Shown here: one piece after another, positions 59,319-64,000 of the stretch
How positions within the stretch are numbered: the stretch's first letter is position 1
How the letters are laid out: each line of letters begins with the position of its first letter
Assembly: GCA_963703085.1 (NCBI GenBank)
Contig: OY969789.1
Location: forward strand, 1,922,001 to 1,986,000
Direction: 5' to 3'
Source: DATAEG01 sp963703085
GTDB lineage: Bacteria > Actinomycetota > Actinomycetes > Mycobacteriales > Jatrophihabitantaceae
Length of the DNA stretch: 64,000 nt
Translations under genes and position numbers: made by a program
Notes under the pieces: model-generated
The model's input: only the letters and a program-made list of their open reading frames with translations
What the model was told of the DNA's origin: nothing
The model's database searches: none

Positions 59319-60289
59319 CAACGATGAGCATGGCCAAGGCGATCAACGCCGGCCTGCGCAAGGCGATGGAGGACGATCCCAAGGTCGTGCTGATGGGCGA
59401 GGACATCGGCAAACTGGGTGGCGTCTTCCGCATCACCGACGCCCTGCAGAAGGACTTCGGGGAAGCGCGGGTGATCGACACGCCACTGGCCGAATCGGGG
59501 ATCATCGGAACCGCGGTGGGCATGGCCATCCGCGGCTACCGGCCGGTGTGCGAGATCCAGTTCGACGGTTTCGTCTACCCGGCTTTCGACCAGATCGTCA
59601 GCCAGGTGGCGAAGATCCACAACCGGTCGGCCGGCGCGGTGAAGATGCCGATCGTCATCCGCATCCCGTTCGGTGGCGGTATCGGCGCCGTCGAGCACCA
59701 CTCCGAGTCGCCGGAGGCGTACTTCGCCCACACCGCCGGGCTCAAGGTGGTGTCCTGCTCCAACCCAGCGGACGCCTACTTCATGATCCAGCAGGCCATC
59801 GCCTCCGATGATCCGGTCGTCTTCTTCGAGCCGAAGCGCCGCTACTGGACCAAGGCCGAAGTGGATCCGGACGTCCAACCGGGCCCATTGCACAAAGCGC
59901 AGGTCGTCCGGCCGGGCAGCGACGCGACGGTCGTGGCGTACGGCCCGATGGTGATCACCGCACTCGAGGCGGCAACGGCAGCTGCCGAGGAAGGCCGCGA
60001 GATCGAGGTGATCGACCTGCGCTCGCTGTCCCCCATCGACACCCCGACACTGGTCGAGTCGGTACGACGCACCGGCCACCTGATCACGGTGCACGAAGCG
60101 TCGGTGACTCTCGGCCTGGGCGCGGAAATCGCCGCCCGCGTGCAGGAAAAGGCCTTCTACTCACTCGAAGCGCCCGTGCTGCGCGTCGGGGGATTCGACA
60201 CGCCGTACCCGGCCAGCCGGATCGAGGAGGAGTGGTTGCCCGACATCGACCGCATCCTCGATGCCGTCGACCGCTCCCTCGCCTACTGA
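59315..60289 (+). CDS. 2-oxoacid dehydrogenase E1 component, beta subunit
   Basis: 324 residues. MAKAINAGLRKAMEDDPKVVLMGEDIGKLGGVF in outline, the DTPLAESGIIGTAVGMA segment and the VFFEPKRRYW loop are typical of E1 beta. It completes the alpha2beta2 E1 decarboxylase. It is translationally coupled to the alpha gene; the E2 gene follows after 32 bp. Confidence 0.95.
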   Translation: MTTMSMAKAINAGLRKAMEDDPKVVLMGEDIGKLGGVFRITDALQKDFGEARVIDTPLAESGIIGTAVGMAIRGYRPVCEIQFDGFVYPAFDQIVSQVAKIHNRSAGAVKMPIVIRIPFGGGIGAVEHHSESPEAYFAHTAGLKVVSCSNPADAYFMIQQAIASDDPVVFFEPKRRYWTKAEVDPDVQPGPLHKAQVVRPGSDATVVAYGPMVITALEAATAAAEEGREIEVIDLRSLSPIDTPTLVESVRRTGHLITVHEASVTLGLGAEIAARVQEKAFYSLEAPVLRVGGFDTPYPASRIEEEWLPDIDRILDAVDRSLAY

Positions 60290-60321
60290 CCCTGCCTACC
60301 GACCAGCGGAGACTCGTCCAC

Positions 60322-61740
60322 GTGCCCAATCTCAAGCAGTTCAAGCTTCCCGATGTCGGCGAAGGCCTCACCGAAGCCGACATCCTCACCTGGTCGGTGC
60401 GCCCCGGCGACACCGTGACGGTCAACCAGACCCTGGTCGAAGTGGAAACCGCCAAGGCTGCCGTCGAGCTGCCTTCGCCGTTCGCCGGGGTGGTCGCCGA
60501 GTTGCACGCCGACCCCGGTGCCACCGTCGAGGTGGGCACGCCGATAATCACCATCGACATCGGTGGCGAGCCGGAGGCCGGTGCGGTGGACCGGGCGCCT
60601 GCCCAGCAACCGTCGGCTGCGGCGACCGACGCACCGGCCGCGGACACCGGCCGGCAGGCCGTCCTGGTCGGGTACGGACCGCGTTCGGCAGCGGTCAGCC
60701 GCCGCCCACGCAAGCAGCCCGCGGCCGTGGAGGAACCGGTCACCCCGAACGCGCAGTTGGCCTTCGACCATTACCCGGGCGCGGAGCAGGCTTCCTCGGC
60801 CACCCCGCCCGCCCTCGACGAGATGCCGGCAGCTCCGACGGCCGAAGCGCCCGGCCCGTCCGCGACCAACGGCTCGGCGGTGCTCGCGAAGCCGCCCGTG
60901 CGCAAGCTGGCCAAGACACTCGGCGTCGACCTCGGCGCAGTCGTGCCCTCCGGACCGAACGGCACCGTGTCGCGGGCGGATGTCGAAGCCGCCGCTACCG
61001 GTACTGCTGCACCCGCCGCGGTCGCAGGCGGCGCCCGGGAGCAGCGCATCCCGATCAAGGGTGTCCGCAAACACACCGCGGCGGCGATGGTGTCCTCGGC
61101 GTTCACCGCACCGCACGTCACCGAGTTCGTCACCGTCGATGTGAGCGCGATGATGGAGTTGCGCCAGCGCGTGGCCGCGCGCGCTGAGTTCGCCGGAGTC
61201 AAGGTCAGCCCGCTGTTGTTCCTGGCCCGCGCGGTGATCTGGGCAACCCGCCGCACCCCGATCGTCAATGCCACGTGGGACGAAGCGGCCGGTGAGATCG
61301 TCATCAAGAACTACGTGAACCTCGGTATCGCAGCGGCCACCGATCGTGGCCTGATCGTGCCGAACATCAAGAACGCGGACACGCTGTCATTGCGTGAGCT
61401 GGCCGACCGACTGACCGCCCTGACCGAGACGGCGCGGGCCGGCAAGACGACTCCGGCCGACATGTCCGCTGGCACCATCACGATCACCAACGTCGGCGTG
61501 TTCGGTATCGACACCGGCACCCCGATCATCAACCCGGGGGAGTCGGCGATCGTCGCGTTCGGAGCCGTCCGGCGGGCGCCGTGGGTGGTGCACCGCGAGG
61601 GCGTGGAGACCATCGAGCCGCGCTGGGTCACCCAGCTCGCGGTCTCCTTCGACCATCGGCTGGTCGACGGGCAGGCCGGCTCGGAGTTCCTCGCCGACGT
61701 CGCCGGCGTGCTGGCCGACCCGGGCCTGGCCCTTCTCTGA
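60322..61740 (+). CDS. 2-oxoacid dehydrogenase E2 component (dihydrolipoyl acyltransferase)
   Basis: 472 residues. One N-terminal lipoyl domain with the modified Lys in VEVETAKAAVELPS near residue 44, a long Ala/Pro-rich linker, a peripheral-subunit-binding domain (KPPVRKLAKTLGVDLGAVVPSGPNG near 192-216) and a catalytic domain ending SFDHRLVDGQAGSEFL near residue 443. It transfers the acyl group to CoA. GTG 60322 is the start (MPNLKQFKLPDVGEGL). No E3 dihydrolipoamide dehydrogenase gene is present, so that subunit is shared. Confidence 0.94.
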   Translation: MPNLKQFKLPDVGEGLTEADILTWSVRPGDTVTVNQTLVEVETAKAAVELPSPFAGVVAELHADPGATVEVGTPIITIDIGGEPEAGAVDRAPAQQPSAAATDAPAADTGRQAVLVGYGPRSAAVSRRPRKQPAAVEEPVTPNAQLAFDHYPGAEQASSATPPALDEMPAAPTAEAPGPSATNGSAVLAKPPVRKLAKTLGVDLGAVVPSGPNGTVSRADVEAAATGTAAPAAVAGGAREQRIPIKGVRKHTAAAMVSSAFTAPHVTEFVTVDVSAMMELRQRVAARAEFAGVKVSPLLFLARAVIWATRRTPIVNATWDEAAGEIVIKNYVNLGIAAATDRGLIVPNIKNADTLSLRELADRLTALTETARAGKTTPADMSAGTITITNVGVFGIDTGTPIINPGESAIVAFGAVRRAPWVVHREGVETIEPRWVTQLAVSFDHRLVDGQAGSEFLADVAGVLADPGLALL

Positions 61741-61764
61741 CCTGGCCCGGGTCGGCCGCCCCGA

Positions 61765-63522
61765 CTACCCGCGCCGAGCGGAGACGGTGACGGTCCGGCT
61801 CCACACCTGGTACTGCAGGGGTGACTGCCAGTTGGCCCCGCGATCGCCGAAGATCATCACCGAGTTTCCGCCCAGCGGGAGCATGAACCCGTTCGCGGAG
61901 TCCTGGTAGTCCAGCCAGGTCGGCTTGGACCACGTGGCGCCGTCATCGGTTGACCGGAGCAGTGCATAGCCCGGTCGCCCGACCAACAGCAGCAGCGAGC
62001 CGTCGCCGAGCCGGTCCAGGGTGGGATACACGCTGGTCACCGGCTGCCCGTCGGCGGCGTGCATCTGTTGCGGCGCGGACCACGTCTTGCCGTTGTCAGC
62101 AGACCGCGAGGTGTACATCGGCAGGTAGCTACCGGTGCGCATCACGATCAGCAGGCCGCCGTCGCGGGTGCGGGTCAGCACTCCTTCGCAGAATCCGTCC
62201 CACGAGGTTCCGGTCGGGTACAGGTCGGTCGAGTAGGCGACGGTTGCCTCGAGCGTCCAGTTCACCCCGCCGTCATGCGACACCAGGATGACCTGTCGCA
62301 ACTTGGTGTCCGTCGCGTACCGGCCGTAGGCGGACTGATACATCGTGCCGTCCGGATCCTGGATGAGGTTGTGTACCTGCACGAACGCGGTGCACCCGGT
62401 GGGCCGCTCGCAGGCGTACGGGGCGAAGTCCTGCGGCCCGGTCAGCAGCCCGCTGCGGTGCGTCCAGGTCGCGCCGTTGTCGGTCGACACCGCGGTCTCG
62501 ATCACCGACTGGTTCGCCTTCGGCGCCGCGTACCCGTGGTAGTTGATGGCGAACAGGCTGCCGTTGGCCAACCGGGTCAACATGAACCCGGGTGCGTCGG
62601 GCATCGGATTGTGGACTTGGTAGTCGTGCCAACTGCGGCCCCGGTCGTCGGAGTAGACGAATCGGTTGCCGGCGCTGTCGGCGGCGTCGGTGTGCGCCGG
62701 GTAGACCATCAGGATCCGTTCCCGGCCGTGACCCAACGGCACCTTGGCCGAGGTGATCGGCATCTGGACCGGCGTGCTCGACGTCGCGACCGACGTGATC
62801 GGGCTAATGCGGTAGTCGGACTGCACCGCGCGGGGTCGGCCTGCCAACGCGGAGCCGATGCGCACGTTGTCGAAGTACACGTGCTCACCCACGCTCGGCG
62901 TGCCGGCGCCGGTGAACTGTAGGCCGTTGATCGAGGTGACCGGGTTGATGCCCCATGGTCCGCCCGACCCCACGTACCGACCGTTGACCGTCACATAGGC
63001 CATGTCCTGGTCGGCGGTCGTTCCGATCTCGATCCGGCTCCACCCTGCGACCGGCATGGTGCCGGCAACCGCCACCGGCAGCCAGCGGGCGCCGTCGTAC
63101 CAGTCGATCGCACCCGTGCCACGGAAGACGAGATGGAAGACCACGCCGGTCGTACCGGCCGTGGTCGTGCCGGTGAGGTCGGCAATGAACCCGTTCGGCA
63201 GCGCGGCCGGATCGACAGCGAAGGACAAGTCCGCACCGCGGGCCGCGGGCCGCGGGCAGGTCACCGCCGGGAGCGACGTCGCGGAGTCGTCCGCCAGCAG
63301 CAATGAGTGGCGGCCGCCGTACGCCGTGTCCGCGCTGACTCGCAGAGCTGCCTTACCGCCAGGAGTCGTGCATCCGGCCGGCACGCTTCCGACCGCGTCG
63401 TGCTCGAACGTCCAGGCAACGGGACCCGCCTTGCCGGGATGTGCTCCGGCTGACGCGGGCGTCAGCAAGCCGAGCGCGGTCAGGCACCCGGCCACGAGGG
63501 CGATCCTCCATCGGTTGTGCAT
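61765..63522 (-). CDS. Secreted sialidase-fold (BNR/Asp-box) protein
   Basis: 585 residues. Signal peptide to about residue 28 (..PASAGAHP). Residues 35-230 form a jelly-roll-like domain (WTFEHDAVGSVPAGC; AYVTVNGRYVGSGGPWG). The rest has five Asp-box repeats (SDDRGRSW, STDNGATW, SHDGGVNW, SADNGKTW, STDDGATW), typical of six-bladed sialidase-type propellers. Probably an extracellular glycan-acting or glycan-binding protein; the sialidase Arg triad was not confirmed. ATG 63522 has a GGAGG ribosome site seven bases upstream. It converges with the E2 gene. Confidence 0.86.
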   Translation of the reverse strand: MHNRWRIALVAGCLTALGLLTPASAGAHPGKAGPVAWTFEHDAVGSVPAGCTTPGGKAALRVSADTAYGGRHSLLLADDSATSLPAVTCPRPAARGADLSFAVDPAALPNGFIADLTGTTTAGTTGVVFHLVFRGTGAIDWYDGARWLPVAVAGTMPVAGWSRIEIGTTADQDMAYVTVNGRYVGSGGPWGINPVTSINGLQFTGAGTPSVGEHVYFDNVRIGSALAGRPRAVQSDYRISPITSVATSSTPVQMPITSAKVPLGHGRERILMVYPAHTDAADSAGNRFVYSDDRGRSWHDYQVHNPMPDAPGFMLTRLANGSLFAINYHGYAAPKANQSVIETAVSTDNGATWTHRSGLLTGPQDFAPYACERPTGCTAFVQVHNLIQDPDGTMYQSAYGRYATDTKLRQVILVSHDGGVNWTLEATVAYSTDLYPTGTSWDGFCEGVLTRTRDGGLLIVMRTGSYLPMYTSRSADNGKTWSAPQQMHAADGQPVTSVYPTLDRLGDGSLLLLVGRPGYALLRSTDDGATWSKPTWLDYQDSANGFMLPLGGNSVMIFGDRGANWQSPLQYQVWSRTVTVSARRG

Positions 63523-63838
63523 CAACAAGCCTCCACAAGTCATCCCGTGATGAGGTCGTTCTGGGCTGTCCACCCCTGGATGGAACGTAGTTCCACGTTC
63601 CATGTCAAGCAGGCTTGGGCGAATTGTCGTTCGGCTGACCCGGTCCCGCGGCGCAGGCCGGCGTGAAGCTGCCGGCCGGACGCGGCCCGGTAGCCGAGCC
63701 ATGCGAGGTAACTCGAACGACGGGAATACTCCGACGAATCAGGGGGTTACATGCTATGATTCCTAGGAATCGTAGGCACTATGCTTTTGCTACCTACTAA
63801 AGCAGAACCAGCTAGCAGGTCGAAGGGAGGGTTCAAAG
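63523..63838. other. Intergenic region before the small-protein gene
   Basis: 316 bp with no larger gene. It holds the upstream region of the secreted sialidase-like gene on the minus strand and, at 63754-63785, the putative control region of the 43-residue protein. The rest shows nothing recognisable. From about 63740 the sequence is clearly richer in A and T than the window as a whole. Confidence 0.5.
63754..63785 (+). promoter_or_regulatory. Palindrome and -10 boxes before the small protein
   Basis: GATTCCTAGGAATC (63757-63770) is a perfect 14-bp palindrome. It overlaps a TATGAT box (63754-63759) and precedes a TATGCT box (63780-63785). A dimeric regulator bound here could control either. 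No -35 is certain. Confidence 0.5.
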
Positions 63839-63970
63839 ATGAACAAGATCGTGAAGAAGATCCGCGACCGGCGCAATGTCGCCGAGCTGCAGCGGGCCAT
63901 CGAGCGTGCCAGCACGCCGTCGATGCGCAACGAGCTCCTGGCCCTTTCCGGCCGGCACCCGATGCTCTGA
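63839..63970 (+). CDS. Small basic protein of unknown function
   Basis: 43 residues: an N-terminal basic stretch (MNKIVKKIRDRRN), then VAELQRAIERASTPSMRNELLAL, which would be one or two amphipathic helices, and the end GRHPML. A good ribosome site GGGAGG lies nine bases before the ATG, and a promoter-like region lies 55-85 bp upstream. Codon use (GTGAAGAAGATCCGCGACCG) is that of a real gene. No known family is recognised. Confidence 0.6.
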   Translation: MNKIVKKIRDRRNVAELQRAIERASTPSMRNELLALSGRHPML

Positions 63971-64000
63971 TCGCTGTCACCAGCGGATCCAGACGTTTGA

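Overview
The window is high-GC, densely packed DNA from an actinobacterium (Actinomycetia). The support is consistent. There are many GTG starts and ATGA/GTGA overlaps. There is a mycothiol-dependent maleylpyruvate isomerase-type protein, two DUF222/HNH genes, a class II HelD/HelR ATPase, a GTP-type PEP carboxykinase, and a HAIR (HspR) operator in front of lon. About sixteen genes start directly on the transcription start (TANNNT-N6/8-ATG/GTG, leaderless). I cannot name a genus. I saw no rRNA, tRNA, CRISPR array, transposase or phage gene.

Layout. 1-4.1 kb: a DUF222/HNH gene entering from outside with a damaged active site, a GNAT acetyltransferase and a UvrA2-type ATPase. 4.1-10.4 kb: a GNAT protein, mmsA, and a divergent MocR regulator - threonine aldolase - MFS set. 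10.4-16.3 kb: mostly single genes (methyltransferase, DinB-like protein, MarR, SRPBCC, squalene-cyclase-like protein, GT2, VOC, AlkB-like). 16.4-18.7 kb: lon under a HAIR operator. 18.8-31.7 kb: the most interesting block, a DeoR-controlled catabolic operon. It encodes a PfkB kinase, class I aldolase, fucose-isomerase-like enzyme, ABC sugar importer without its own ATPase, GH31 glycosidase (frameshifted), M24-like protein without metal ligands, aldehyde dehydrogenase and TauE/SafE exporter. This fits a sulfosugar (sulfoquinovose) glycolysis of the sulfo-EMP2 kind: a glycoside or free sugar is imported, isomerised, phosphorylated and cleaved, the sulfonated C3 half is oxidised and the sulfonate exported. 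The substrate is my inference.

31.8-38.8 kb: NTF2-like, NIPSNAP, PNPOx-like, AAA kinase-like and a second DUF222/HNH gene, then a MarR/GbsR-type regulator divergent from an ABC exporter. 39.0-44.9 kb: paaABCDE (ring-1,2-epoxidation of phenylacetyl-CoA) behind a TetR/PaaR-like inverted repeat, then a frameshifted class III aminotransferase and paaI. The paa genes carry three odd insertions: a repeat-like N-terminal extension of PaaB, a hairpin element inside paaC, and an 18-bp tandem repeat at the paaC/paaD junction. 45-49.5 kb: zinc metallopeptidase lipoprotein and tldD-tldE. 49.5-57.9 kb: GlsB-like membrane protein, pckG, ScyD-like secreted protein, DUF3494 ice-binding wall protein, HelR, DinB, glutathione peroxidase. 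58.1-61.7 kb: three-gene 2-oxoacid dehydrogenase operon (E1 alpha, E1 beta, E2; no E3 here). 61.7-64 kb: secreted sialidase-like BNR protein and a 43-residue orphan small protein behind a palindromic promoter.

Three genes carry single-base indels (HNH at 412-465, GH31 at 27661-27665, aminotransferase at 44010). They are either young pseudogenes or sequence errors, and raw reads should settle which.
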